DNA of 33,536 bases from Porphyromonas sp. HMSC065F10 (GCF_001808555.1 NZ_KV793766.1:1-33536); one strand, 5' to 3'; shown: positions 25,411-33,295, counted from the stretch's first letter. Numbers and translations: made by a program. The notes: generated by a model not told the origin, from the sequence alone.

Positions 25411-26424
25411 TCAGTTGTCCTCAAAGGGCAGCCCGGGTGCTCTCAGAGGCCGGTTGGCCGTCTCTCCCATAGAGGTGAGCTGCTTAGCGGAGTCTGCGAT
25501 ATTGTCCGGTGTGATAATCGTTATGCTCGGAGACTCTTGTATGATCTCCCTTGATAGGTCAAACATTGGATCCTCCTCATCACGGGCTCTGTCATACATC
25601 ACAGCACGAGGTATATTGAATTCTTGAGCGAAGCCCATGGCTAACCGTGCGCCACTGTCAAGCTTTTGATCGGCCAGATCTCCCCACAAGCGCGATGAAT
25701 CCCTTGAGTAACTTGCTGCCAGCACTATGGCATTACAAAACATAGCCTGAAGCCTATCACGCTCAAAGTAACGTGTATTGAGCTCCATTTTGCTCCTGAA
25801 GCCATTCCCGTACTCTGTCACCAGGAGTCCACCTTTCTCTACTATCTGAGATGCCAAGCTCCTGTTGCTCGTGGGTAGGATGTCTGTCAGAGGACTTGGC
25901 AAGATCGCGATCGTTTTTCCTCTGGACGCCAGTGCTTCCTCGTGAGAAATGCTGTCGCACCCTAAGGCAAGCCCACTGACTATGGTTGCACCATTCTTTA
26001 CGAGCTGAGAGACGATCTGCCTCTCTCGAGACTCGATTTGCTCTGAGGGATTTAGCAGCCCGATGACGGAGATATTGGTATTAGCCGTGTCCAGCAACTT
26101 GATGTCCCCTTTGTAATAGAGAAATACAGGTCTTTTACCATCTGACACACGTCCCCTATGCTCCGGAAAGTCCTTGTCCCCCAGTGCTACAAAGCCATCA
26201 CAGAAGCCGTGTAGCTTGTTAAGTATGGCAGACTCATACTTTCGCCTCAGCTCCAGGAATGCTTCTATGCTGGTAGGCTCTTGGTCGTTTTTCCGATTGA
26301 GACGGGAGACGATTGTTTCTACGTCTTCGTTATGACTTAAGTTCCTTACTATCCACGCATTGCCGATCCCTCTGTACGACTTTGCCGTCAGTACATTAAG
26401 CGCATTTTCAGTGTACTTCATCAT
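25411..26424 (-). CDS. DprA-like Rossmann-fold DNA-processing protein
   Basis: The 337-residue protein carries the DprA/Smf Rossmann domain. Canonical DprA protects incoming single-stranded DNA and loads RecA. Visible family parts are PEHRGRVSDGKRPVFLYYKG (about 87-106), ATIVSGLALGCDSISHEEAL (about 146-165, matching the canonical SGxAxGID-x2-AH loop with Cys for Ile and Ser for Ala), GKTIAILPSPL, and LPTSNRSLASQIVEKGGLLV followed by TEYGNG. There are about 80 N-terminal helical residues. The C-terminal winged helix of canonical DprA is not apparent. It overlaps the phosphoribosyltransferase gene by ATGA and is last in the cluster, so it is probably an accessory homologue with a nucleic-acid or nucleotide ligand, not the housekeeping gene. 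Confidence 0.85.
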   Translation of the reverse strand: MMKYTENALNVLTAKSYRGIGNAWIVRNLSHNEDVETIVSRLNRKNDQEPTSIEAFLELRRKYESAILNKLHGFCDGFVALGDKDFPEHRGRVSDGKRPVFLYYKGDIKLLDTANTNISVIGLLNPSEQIESRERQIVSQLVKNGATIVSGLALGCDSISHEEALASRGKTIAILPSPLTDILPTSNRSLASQIVEKGGLLVTEYGNGFRSKMELNTRYFERDRLQAMFCNAIVLAASYSRDSSRLWGDLADQKLDSGARLAMGFAQEFNIPRAVMYDRARDEEDPMFDLSREIIQESPSITIITPDNIADSAKQLTSMGETANRPLRAPGLPFEDN

Positions 26425-27107
26425 TGTTGGTCTGATCGCTTCAGTGTTTTGCCCAATGAGTAAAAGATCACCGACCCGGCACCATTGTCAAGCAATGCCT
26501 GGATGGCATCCTCGTCAATGTTGACCCCCTCCGTGTACAAGTCATCTATAAGTAAGATGTCCTTCCCCCAGACCTCCTCCGAAATCCTGCAGGTAGCCTT
26601 CGTAATACCGGGATATGGCATATCCCCGGTTCCTCCATAGCCACTTTTACTCATGTGAGTAGTCTTGGTGTCCGTATGCCTGATGATATAGTCTGTCCCG
26701 TCCTGAAATCCGTCTTGGTCGGTAGCGTATGCCTTGATGGTTTTCTTGAGGAAGAGCTGCGTGGGCAGATAGCTGCTCTCTGCCTTTGATCTGGGAATGA
26801 CGCAGATGGTAAGCTTTTCCTTTCTCGACGATCTGAGTATGAGAGGTAGGTCTCTCTTCAGTATATCCAGCATATACTCGCTTGTGCGTTGCAGAAGGTC
26901 TATGCCTGTGTCTCTAAACTGGTTTTTGAGAGTCGTGATGATATTCTCCACCGTGCCTTGAGTGCTACGGTATGTCTGGTCACCACTGTGGTAAAGGTCG
27001 TGATAGTAGGCATAGGTGTCACTCCTCAGAAATGTCCCCTGCGCTCTGCTACCTGTAGCGGGGTGGGTGTACCATGATAAGCAGCTCTTGATGATAAAAT
27101 CTTGCAT
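26421..27107 (-). CDS. ComF-like phosphoribosyltransferase
   Basis: The 228-residue protein has a type I phosphoribosyltransferase core near its C-terminus. The PRPP-binding loop ILLIDDLYTEGVN is at 184-196, followed by an alpha/beta turn (AIQALLDNGAGSVIFYSLGKT). An upstream strand (LTICVIPRSKAE, about 99-110) would carry the PPi loop. The N-terminal 95 residues (CLSWYTHPATGSRA...) are unusual and not a zinc ribbon as in ComF. The open frame reaches a TTG at 27113, but the ATG at 27107, just after the HAD stop, is the more natural start. It abuts the HAD phosphatase gene and overlaps the DprA-like gene, which suggests fixed stoichiometry. The base transferred to PRPP, if any, cannot be told from the sequence. 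Confidence 0.83.
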   Translation of the reverse strand: MQDFIIKSCLSWYTHPATGSRAQGTFLRSDTYAYYHDLYHSGDQTYRSTQGTVENIITTLKNQFRDTGIDLLQRTSEYMLDILKRDLPLILRSSRKEKLTICVIPRSKAESSYLPTQLFLKKTIKAYATDQDGFQDGTDYIIRHTDTKTTHMSKSGYGGTGDMPYPGITKATCRISEEVWGKDILLIDDLYTEGVNIDEDAIQALLDNGAGSVIFYSLGKTLKRSDQQ

Positions 27108-27109
27108 TG

Positions 27110-27697
27110 TCAAAGGTGATTGGGGTTGATCGTAATAATGCCGGCATTGAGTGCACAGGCTATCTCGGACTCCTCGTCCTCAAAGGCTATGATGTGGTCG
27201 GGCGGGATACCCAATAGGTGGATGGCATTGCTGTACTTATCGGGGGCTTGTCCGTCAGGAATAGCTTCTCTACAGAGCAGGGTATCAAACTTATCGGTCA
27301 GCCCATGGTATGATAGCGTGTCCAGAACCCTACTTAGTCGGCAATGGGTGACGAGCACGATCTTGTGCGTGGGGGCATACTTGAGGAGAATGTCTGTATT
27401 ATCCTTGACGATGGAAGTCTCCGATAGGTAATCTCTGTAGAGTCTCTCTTTCTCCACGATTATTTTGTTATAGTCAGACTGTGAGAGGGAGGGGTACAAA
27501 GTCCTCAGCAAGCTGCGATTGAGACGTCTCGAAGGATCGTAGGTCGGTGTCAGAGTATCATCCCTCATAACGGCTGCTATAGCCCCCCTGTAAGAGAGGT
27601 AATTGGCATAGTCGGTGTTGACCAGCGTGCCATCGAGGTCAAAAAAGAAAGTGGTTTGCTCACTCACGTAGCAAGTCTGATCGGTCCTCTCCTGCAT
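27110..27697 (-). CDS. HAD-family phosphatase
   Basis: The 195-residue protein is a haloacid-dehalogenase-type phosphohydrolase of the beta-phosphoglucomutase/phosphoglycolate-phosphatase branch. Motif I is FFFDLDGTLVNTD with nucleophile Asp20 and Asp22. Motif II is VTHCR with Thr117. The motif III Lys is probably Lys154 in APDKYSN. Motif IV is FEDEESEI with Asp174. A helical cap lies between motifs I and II. Such enzymes remove phosphate from sugar or nucleotide phosphates in the cytosol. Placed directly before a phosphoribosyltransferase, it could dephosphorylate a nucleotide-like product; that is inference. The gap of 128 bases upstream holds a candidate internal promoter. Confidence 0.9.
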   Translation of the reverse strand: MQERTDQTCYVSEQTTFFFDLDGTLVNTDYANYLSYRGAIAAVMRDDTLTPTYDPSRRLNRSLLRTLYPSLSQSDYNKIIVEKERLYRDYLSETSIVKDNTDILLKYAPTHKIVLVTHCRLSRVLDTLSYHGLTDKFDTLLCREAIPDGQAPDKYSNAIHLLGIPPDHIIAFEDEESEIACALNAGIITINPNHL

Positions 27698-27746
27698 AAA
27701 TTAGGCTTCATCCGGTGGCTTAAAGTATGGTGCCTTACGACTACCC

Positions 27747-27754
27747 CAAAGGTA
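27747..27754 (-). promoter_or_regulatory. Candidate internal -7 box before HAD-PRTase-dprA
   Basis: The minus strand reads TACCTTTG, a full TAnnTTTG match, 50 bases upstream of the HAD start. No -33 TTTG is seen at normal spacing. It would let the last three genes of the cluster be transcribed separately. Confidence 0.4.
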
Positions 27755-27761
27755 GTGATTT

Positions 27762-27839
27762 ACAAGGGGAGTTGTAGGATCAGTTCAGACGTGAGTGACC
27801 ATCTTGGGCTGAGCCACTATATGACTTATCTCCCCTTGT
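27762..27839 (-). promoter_or_regulatory. Long-range inverted repeat spanning the end of the 428-residue gene
   Basis: ACAAGGGGAG at 27762-27771 is the exact complement of CTCCCCTTGT at 27830-27839. The second arm overlaps the stop codon of the unknown gene, with 58 bases between arms. In the minus-strand transcript this could fold into a stem separating the first three genes from the last three. Function unknown. Confidence 0.4.
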
Positions 27840-29124
27840 TCCATTCCTGTTGCTTGCGTCTCTCTTCCTCAAAGTTAAGACCTCTCTCTATGATGTCAGT
27901 CTTGTTTTTCTTCGTGAATTTTTGCACCGGTTCCCAGCCAGTGTCGGCAGTGTCAGGGGTCATCTTCATAATCTTACGACTCTGAATATTGCGAAACCAA
28001 TAGGCTTCTGCTTCTTCTTTGCCCTCCTCTAAGCCTAGGGACTGCCGCTGTACTCTCTGCTCCGGTTTGATGCTGGTAGCAGATCCTGATCTTTCTCTCG
28101 GGATGCTATTCTCCTTGAAGAATGGGAGCTTGATCTTATCGTATAGGAGATCGTACGTCCTGTCATACCCAAGTGTGACACCGAGTAAGTAGGTGGCTAC
28201 TTTACCCTCCAGTCCATAGCTTGAGATCTGCTTACCCATTTTCTCTTGATCCATTCTATCCTCATCGCTCGCGTAGATGTCCTTAAGGCAGAGAAAGAAG
28301 GGAGCAATCAGGTGGAAATCTACTCCTGTTGTGTCTTTTGCTATGGCAGCGATTTTTTCATCTTTAATACTGGATGCCAAAGTACTGAGCTGGTCGTTTT
28401 TTACTCTTGGGTATGGGTGACTGATCTTTTCCCAGTTGCTCTTTAAAATCCTACCTGCAGCTGTCTCACTTACCCCGAAGTTATCCGCACGCCCCTGGGA
28501 CTTCCATGTCATCACCACCCCTATCATATCGTAGAAATAGCCAAGCATATCCTTTGGGTACGGGTCGTGTCTCTCGTACCGTAAGAGATAAACCCACGGG
28601 GAGAGATCACCTACGGGTTTCTTACCTCTATAGAGACTTGAGATAGCCTCTCTTACAATGTCAGTGCCAATTATCTCCTCGCAACGCCGTAGATCTTTGT
28701 CATTGAAGCCAAAGATCCGCCAAAGGTTGCGTGCTCCTTGCTTGCTCTGCTCCACAAGTTGGTCGATGTGATGCTCTATAAAGTAGGTCTCCCATGGTGA
28801 GACTCTAATATCAATCCTATGATCAAAAGATAGTGATAGAGCATTGCGACCGGTTTCATCCAGCGCATACACCGTCTCCACACTCTCGATGCAGATCTCG
28901 ATGGGGAATTGCTCGATGGCGTTATCGGTGCGAAAGACTATAAGTATATACTCAGAGGTGTAGTCATAGGGGTTCATCCCCTCTACAGTACGATCAAAGA
29001 GCTCTCTGTCATCGGCATGCGCTTTCAATGTTCCACTCATTGGCACAGCATAGAAGATCTTTAGTCTACCATACTTGAAAAAGTCTGTGAAGCTGCCTTT
29101 GCGAAGGATAGTTACGTATTCCAT
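27826..29124 (-). CDS. Unrecognised 432-residue cytosolic protein of the cluster
   Basis: I do not recognise this protein family. The ATG at 29124 (MEYVTILRKGSFTDFFKYGR) is preferred to a TTG at 29154 that would overlap the helicase gene. There is no signal peptide or membrane segment. The first ~110 residues look beta-rich (LKIFYAVPMSGTLKAH, YTSEYILIVFRTDN, FPIEICIESVETVYAL). The middle is helical with LWRIFGFNDKDLRRCEEIIG and SLYRGKKPVGDLSPWVYLLR, which may form a helix-hairpin-like nucleic-acid contact. The last ~90 residues are charged and probably disordered (KNKTDIIERGLNFEEERRKQ). It lies 17 bases after the helicase stop, so the two are surely co-transcribed. A helicase partner is a reasonable guess, not a finding. 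Confidence 0.8.
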   Translation of the reverse strand: MEYVTILRKGSFTDFFKYGRLKIFYAVPMSGTLKAHADDRELFDRTVEGMNPYDYTSEYILIVFRTDNAIEQFPIEICIESVETVYALDETGRNALSLSFDHRIDIRVSPWETYFIEHHIDQLVEQSKQGARNLWRIFGFNDKDLRRCEEIIGTDIVREAISSLYRGKKPVGDLSPWVYLLRYERHDPYPKDMLGYFYDMIGVVMTWKSQGRADNFGVSETAAGRILKSNWEKISHPYPRVKNDQLSTLASSIKDEKIAAIAKDTTGVDFHLIAPFFLCLKDIYASDEDRMDQEKMGKQISSYGLEGKVATYLLGVTLGYDRTYDLLYDKIKLPFFKENSIPRERSGSATSIKPEQRVQRQSLGLEEGKEEAEAYWFRNIQSRKIMKMTPDTADTGWEPVQKFTKKNKTDIIERGLNFEEERRKQQEWNKGR

Positions 29125-29141
29125 CTTGATGTTGTTTCGGC

Positions 29142-30332
29142 TTAGAATCCCCAAATGTTTTCGCTTGTAGTGGAGGAGGAGCTCCTGTCAGATAGGTCTA
29201 TCTGAGAGCACTTATCCTGAAAGAATTTGACAAACTTTGAGAGCTCTCCGGTATAGGTGAAGGTGAGATTCTCTTTGGCTCGGGTCATTGCGACCATAAA
29301 GAGAGTCTTGGCACTCTCTTCAGAGGTCCCCGGACGCTCTATGATCGGTGCCATGTTTTTTTCATCGGCAAAGGGTATGAATACATACTCAAAGTCTAGT
29401 CCTTTGGCACTATGGTATGTCATAAGGGAAATACAGGTATCGTAAGTGGACAAATGACCATATACATTGCCTATGTATTGCATATTGATACCATTATCTC
29501 TCAGGTGAGAGTTCAGATCTCCAAAATCATACCCATTGTATCTGTCCCTCCTTTGTTCCCAAGGAAGATGACCTCTTGAGGTAAGGACCCTGTCGGCAAA
29601 GCGTATTGCAAGCTCTTTGGTGGGAAAGAGTACTGCAGCGGTGTATCTCTCGTTGGCTGCTTGAGAGGCTTGCTCAAATACATAGTCAATCTCTTCGTCC
29701 TCCGAGTCGGCCTTGCAGAGTCGGATCTGGGTATCACTCTTCGTCATGTCAATCTTGGCCGAGAAAATGTCCATACCGGGGATCATCAGGAGCTTAACTG
29801 CCTCTATTATGGAGTTGGAGAGCCGGTGGATGATGTTTAGAGAGAAGGACTCGCCGTTAAGGATCCTCTGAGTCTCTGTGGGGCTTAGTGTGGACTCATT
29901 GTACCTAGCATCTGTCGGGTAAATGGACTGATTCTCATCACCCGCAATAATAACACGGTCCCCCGAATTGATCATGGCGCTGAGCATACGGAGAGTCATA
30001 TCCTGCACCTCGTCACAGAGAACGTAGTCCCATTGGTTGCCATTGTCGACTTCATCAAGAAAGCGGTAGCATGTATAAACTTCTACATCTTCGATCCCCT
30101 TCTCAGCCAGTGCCTCACGAAACATTTGGACAAGGGATAGAGTGTATACTACAATGGCGATCCTGGCATTCGGTTCCTTGGAGATTATCTGCTTGATGCT
30201 GTATGCAAGGAGGACGGACTTGCCGGAGCCGGCAAACCCCTTGATCCATACGTTCCGGTCCTGCCTGATGTTATTCTCCAGAAACTCTCTCTGCTGCGGA
30301 TCAAGCTTATTTTCGGGGATTATCCAAGCCAT
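29142..30332 (-). CDS. Compact UvrD/Rep-like superfamily 1 helicase
   Basis: The 396-residue protein is a reduced SF1 helicase/ATPase. Motif I (Walker A) is GFAGSGKS at 32-39. Motif II is VLCDEVQDMT at 104-113 (DEVQD in place of the usual DExQD). Motif III is GDENQSIY at 131-138. An Arg-containing NIIHRLS (motif IV region) is at about 166-172. Motif V is LMTYHSAKGLDFEYVFIP at about 303-320, and motif VI is VAMTRAKENL at about 347-356. Standard UvrD and Rep are 670-720 residues; here the 1B and 2B accessory domains are largely missing, as in small helicases of mobile and conflict systems. It follows the Hsp70-TPR gene by 22 bases. ATP-driven movement on DNA or RNA is expected; substrate unknown. 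Confidence 0.92.
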   Translation of the reverse strand: MAWIIPENKLDPQQREFLENNIRQDRNVWIKGFAGSGKSVLLAYSIKQIISKEPNARIAIVVYTLSLVQMFREALAEKGIEDVEVYTCYRFLDEVDNGNQWDYVLCDEVQDMTLRMLSAMINSGDRVIIAGDENQSIYPTDARYNESTLSPTETQRILNGESFSLNIIHRLSNSIIEAVKLLMIPGMDIFSAKIDMTKSDTQIRLCKADSEDEEIDYVFEQASQAANERYTAAVLFPTKELAIRFADRVLTSRGHLPWEQRRDRYNGYDFGDLNSHLRDNGINMQYIGNVYGHLSTYDTCISLMTYHSAKGLDFEYVFIPFADEKNMAPIIERPGTSEESAKTLFMVAMTRAKENLTFTYTGELSKFVKFFQDKCSQIDLSDRSSSSTTSENIWGF

Positions 30333-30354
30333 AGTTATGTTGTGTTATTTGTAT

Positions 30355-32763
30355 TTATCGTATACTTGGTAGGCTGTCTGATGTGATAGAGAGATTCTCT
30401 TCGTTGTACAGATACCCTTGCAAGTTGCTCTTTTCCTCCTGCTCTAACTTTTTTACAATGTCAGGCTTCCCAAGTTGCTGAGCTACTGATTTAAACCACG
30501 AGTACTCCCACTCCTTGAGTTCGTTTCTACTCCACGTATCCATCAAGATCTCAAGTGCTTTATTGAGCTTTTGCTCTGCCTCCTCCGCAGCTCCCTCGCT
30601 TCGGTCTATTTTGGAGTATTCGTAGAGGATACAGGGGTCATTCGGTTTGTGTGTTATGGCCTCTCGCATGTACTTCTTGTACTCCTCACGATTTCCACTC
30701 TTTCTCAGACTGAGTGCCATGTTGAAGAGTATGGTTCCATCGTTTGGATGCTTCTCAAGTGTGTCTTTATAGGTGTCTATCGCTTTATCATACATTCCCG
30801 CGTTGTCGTACAAGATTCCTAAGTTGTTCCTATTCATTGAGGATGGGTACAGCTCTCCCTGAAGCTCGTAGGTCTCGGCAGCCTTGAGGAACTTTCCTGC
30901 TCTTTTGTATGCCTCCCTTAGCTCCTCCAGGGTCTTTAGGGATGGTGTCCCGCCCCGATTGTACATCTCATTATTTGCTTTTCTCTCTGCCTTCAGGGCT
31001 ATTCTGTCTTCTGAGGAGAGCTCTTTGTTGGCGAATGGGCTCACTGGCTCTACAGCACATATATTGCCATCGCAAGTGGCAGATATGTGAAGCATTTTAT
31101 CCGCATTTATTCTGGCTGATAGGTGTACCGGGGTGTTTTTCTTGAATCCCATAGGATCCTTGCTCTCAATCTTGAGGTTGAATAGCATCTTGTTGGCGTT
31201 TCCAACGCAGATGGGTAGCTCGATCGTTGATTGACCATCACGATCGGACATGAGATCATCAATACTAATGGTGTTGCATGGGATCTCAGTATTGGCAGGG
31301 ACAATGACCTTTGGGGCGTTGTCCTTTGTGATTATGATGATAGGCTCGCTGGTAATCGGTTTGATCAGATTTCTCCCAAAGCCATTGTAAAGTAGGCTGT
31401 GTATCGCGGCACCCTTGGAAACATGTGTACGAAGATCACTGGGCAGCAGCAATTCTGAGTCGTCAAAGTAATGATGTATGGCTTCTTGGATATACGGACT
31501 CTTGGAACTACCTCCGATGAAGAGTACGTAGTCTATCTCATCCTTATCTACCCCGGACTTTTTTATTGCACTCTTGATGGGCAAGAATATGCTGGCGTAG
31601 TCCTGCTCGCCTTTGTAGCTTGTGATCATTCTCCCTGTGCTACAGGTAAAGACTGACATGGTGTCCGTGAGCTCTCTGTAGGAGAGCCAAAACTCGTTGC
31701 CACTCAGTGTCCCCTTTGTGGTGCTGACAGCTATGTCAGCATTAATGGACGCTCGCTCATCCTCATTATCCTTTGAGGCTGGAATTGTACCATTAATTGT
31801 ATGAGCTGCCAGTTCTTCGTTGATGATGATTTTTAGTCTCTCTGAGACCTTCAAGAGAGCCGTTGCTATGCGCTTTTTCTCCTTTGTGCGAAAGTCTGAG
31901 GGCTTCTTGCCATTCTCCTCCAAGAAGCGGGGCATCAAGTAGTGGTAGGTGATGTATCGATCGATGTCATCGCCACCTAGCTCCGTGTACTTAGATATGG
32001 CGATGTTCTTTGCTCGAAATCCACTGAGATCCTGACCGATTTCCAGGATGGAAATATCGCAGGTGCCACCGCCAAAGTCAAATACTAAGACCTTGGAGTC
32101 GTAGTCCGGTGAGATGATGATAGGGCTACCCATCGTGGCCCTCTCTACTGCATAGCTGATGAAAGCTGCATTGGGTTCATCAATTAGCGCCTGCGATGAT
32201 ACCATCATATCGTTTGCCGCCAGAGCATCCAATAGATCCTTACGTTGATTGGCCTCAAATGATGCCGGTATGCTGATGGAGTACTTGATCTGTCTGTCTC
32301 CGAGCTCATTGCTGATCATCCTCTTAAGGTATGCAAAGAAGACTTTAGTGGCATCTTTTGCTGTCTTGATGTTGAATGGAGGCTTGTCTCTGAGAAGGCT
32401 GTCTGTATACTTGGCGCCAATGTCCTCACCGAGACCGAGCTTAAAGGAATACCAAATGTCTCGCCCAAGCTTTTTCTTGTTTTTTAGGTCAAATGCACCA
32501 TTTCCGATTAGAATTTTTCCCGCTTCCTCCAGATACGCAATCACTGTAGGAATGATCTCAGACTTATTTATGGTGTGCCCGTCAGCCAATATCTGGGGAA
32601 TCCTAATGGAGCGAGTCTCAATCGCATTGCTCTTAGGGTTATATTGAGCGATGGATACAACGGACGTGGAAGTGCCAAAGTCAATACCCACGTATGCAGT
32701 CCTGATCTCAAGCTCATTTGTGATCGTGGACGGAAGAAATGACTTGGTGGTAATTTCGTTCAT
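30355..32763 (-). CDS. Hsp70-type ATPase fused to C-terminal TPR repeats
   Basis: The 802-residue protein begins with an Hsp70/DnaK nucleotide-binding domain: phosphate-1 loop GIDFGTSTS at 26-34, phosphate-2 VFDFGGGTCDISIL at 227-240, GGDDID at 263-268, and the adenosine loop VLFIGGSSKSPYIQ at 413-426. About residues 470-590 look like a diverged beta substrate-binding domain. The helical lid of DnaK is replaced by a TPR region at about 608-745 (MNRNNLGILYDNAGMYDKAI is a clear unit) and a charged tail. DnaK itself is about 635 residues and ends differently, so this is not the housekeeping chaperone. No GrpE or DnaJ gene is present. It is first in the six-gene cluster. Likely role: nucleotide-regulated binding or sensing of a protein partner. 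Confidence 0.92.
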   Translation of the reverse strand: MNEITTKSFLPSTITNELEIRTAYVGIDFGTSTSVVSIAQYNPKSNAIETRSIRIPQILADGHTINKSEIIPTVIAYLEEAGKILIGNGAFDLKNKKKLGRDIWYSFKLGLGEDIGAKYTDSLLRDKPPFNIKTAKDATKVFFAYLKRMISNELGDRQIKYSISIPASFEANQRKDLLDALAANDMMVSSQALIDEPNAAFISYAVERATMGSPIIISPDYDSKVLVFDFGGGTCDISILEIGQDLSGFRAKNIAISKYTELGGDDIDRYITYHYLMPRFLEENGKKPSDFRTKEKKRIATALLKVSERLKIIINEELAAHTINGTIPASKDNEDERASINADIAVSTTKGTLSGNEFWLSYRELTDTMSVFTCSTGRMITSYKGEQDYASIFLPIKSAIKKSGVDKDEIDYVLFIGGSSKSPYIQEAIHHYFDDSELLLPSDLRTHVSKGAAIHSLLYNGFGRNLIKPITSEPIIIITKDNAPKVIVPANTEIPCNTISIDDLMSDRDGQSTIELPICVGNANKMLFNLKIESKDPMGFKKNTPVHLSARINADKMLHISATCDGNICAVEPVSPFANKELSSEDRIALKAERKANNEMYNRGGTPSLKTLEELREAYKRAGKFLKAAETYELQGELYPSSMNRNNLGILYDNAGMYDKAIDTYKDTLEKHPNDGTILFNMALSLRKSGNREEYKKYMREAITHKPNDPCILYEYSKIDRSEGAAEEAEQKLNKALEILMDTWSRNELKEWEYSWFKSVAQQLGKPDIVKKLEQEEKSNLQGYLYNEENLSITSDSLPSIR

Positions 32764-32791
32764 ATCTTAGACCTTTAGTATACTTTGGCAA

Positions 32792-32832
32792 GCACCATCC
32801 TGATAGAGGTGCACCATCCTTTTTCTAGGATG
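32792..32832 (-). promoter_or_regulatory. Direct repeats and small hairpin upstream of the Hsp70-TPR gene
   Basis: GCACCATCCT occurs twice, at 32792-32801 and 32811-32820, 19 bases apart start to start (about two helical turns). The second copy also forms a 6-base hairpin with AGGATG at 32827-32832 around a T-rich loop. Placed 29-70 bases upstream of the first gene of the cluster, this is a candidate operator or leader element. No matching regulator is encoded nearby. Confidence 0.45.
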
Positions 32833-33295
32833 TTTTGTCCTGAAAGATCCCGGCAGACCCTCAGACCGAGACGGTGTTATTATCATAACGACCACATAAA
32901 GAAGCGTAAGAGTCTGTACTATCTACTCATATAGCAATCCAAGGTCCTTGAGTCTCTTGTCCTTTCCCCTCCCGCGAGCAACTCGGTGCTGTCTCTGGTA
33001 GCATAAGCCCCGGAGTGGTGCATCAGCGCAGTCCGTGTGTAGCGAGCTGTCTGAAGAATGTCTACGGGTGCATGGCTTCAGTAGGATCGGAAAGGGTACG
33101 TACGAAGTCTATGGACCGACAAGCCAAAGCGTCAAGTAACGCCTCCATATGTAGTGGACCCCTGAGTCCGCAGTCCCTCTAGATGCCACATCGAGTAGAG
33201 CCATCCTCACAGGTACTCCCCAAATGTAGTACTTTTTTGGCTAACCCCGCCTTGCTCTGTCTTAGAAAAGTATCGCATATGGAGGTGAGCGAAAT
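32833..33295. other. Long non-coding leader region, possible structured RNA or decayed element
   Basis: No convincing gene is seen in this stretch. On the minus strand one frame has few stops (TGA codons after short runs such as SVHRLRTYPFRSY and then SHAPVDILQTARYTR), which may be a decayed gene or chance in a GC-rich RNA gene. Small hairpins occur, such as GCGT/ACGC near 33128-33141. CCTCCATATG at 33142-33151 pairs with CATATGGAGG at 33276-33285. The minus-strand -7 box at 33221 would transcribe across this region into the Hsp70 gene. I tested for tmRNA, RNase P RNA and a group II intron domain V by eye and found no clear match. Confidence 0.35.
33221..33228 (-). promoter_or_regulatory. -7 box facing the six-gene cluster
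   Basis: The minus strand reads TACATTTG, a full TAnnTTTG match, identical to the box at 22271. Nothing closer to the Hsp70 gene matches, so it may start a transcript with a leader of about 450 bases, or a separate small RNA. No good -33 TTTG is seen. Confidence 0.4.

Noticed and set aside
30355-32763. Housekeeping DnaK
   Set aside because: It is about 165 residues longer, lacks the DnaK lid and C-terminal motif, carries TPRs and sits in an accessory cluster without DnaJ or GrpE.
32840-33240. tmRNA, RNase P RNA or group II intron in the leader region
   Set aside because: I looked for the conserved core sequences of each and saw only loose resemblance, with no tRNA-like end or domain V.
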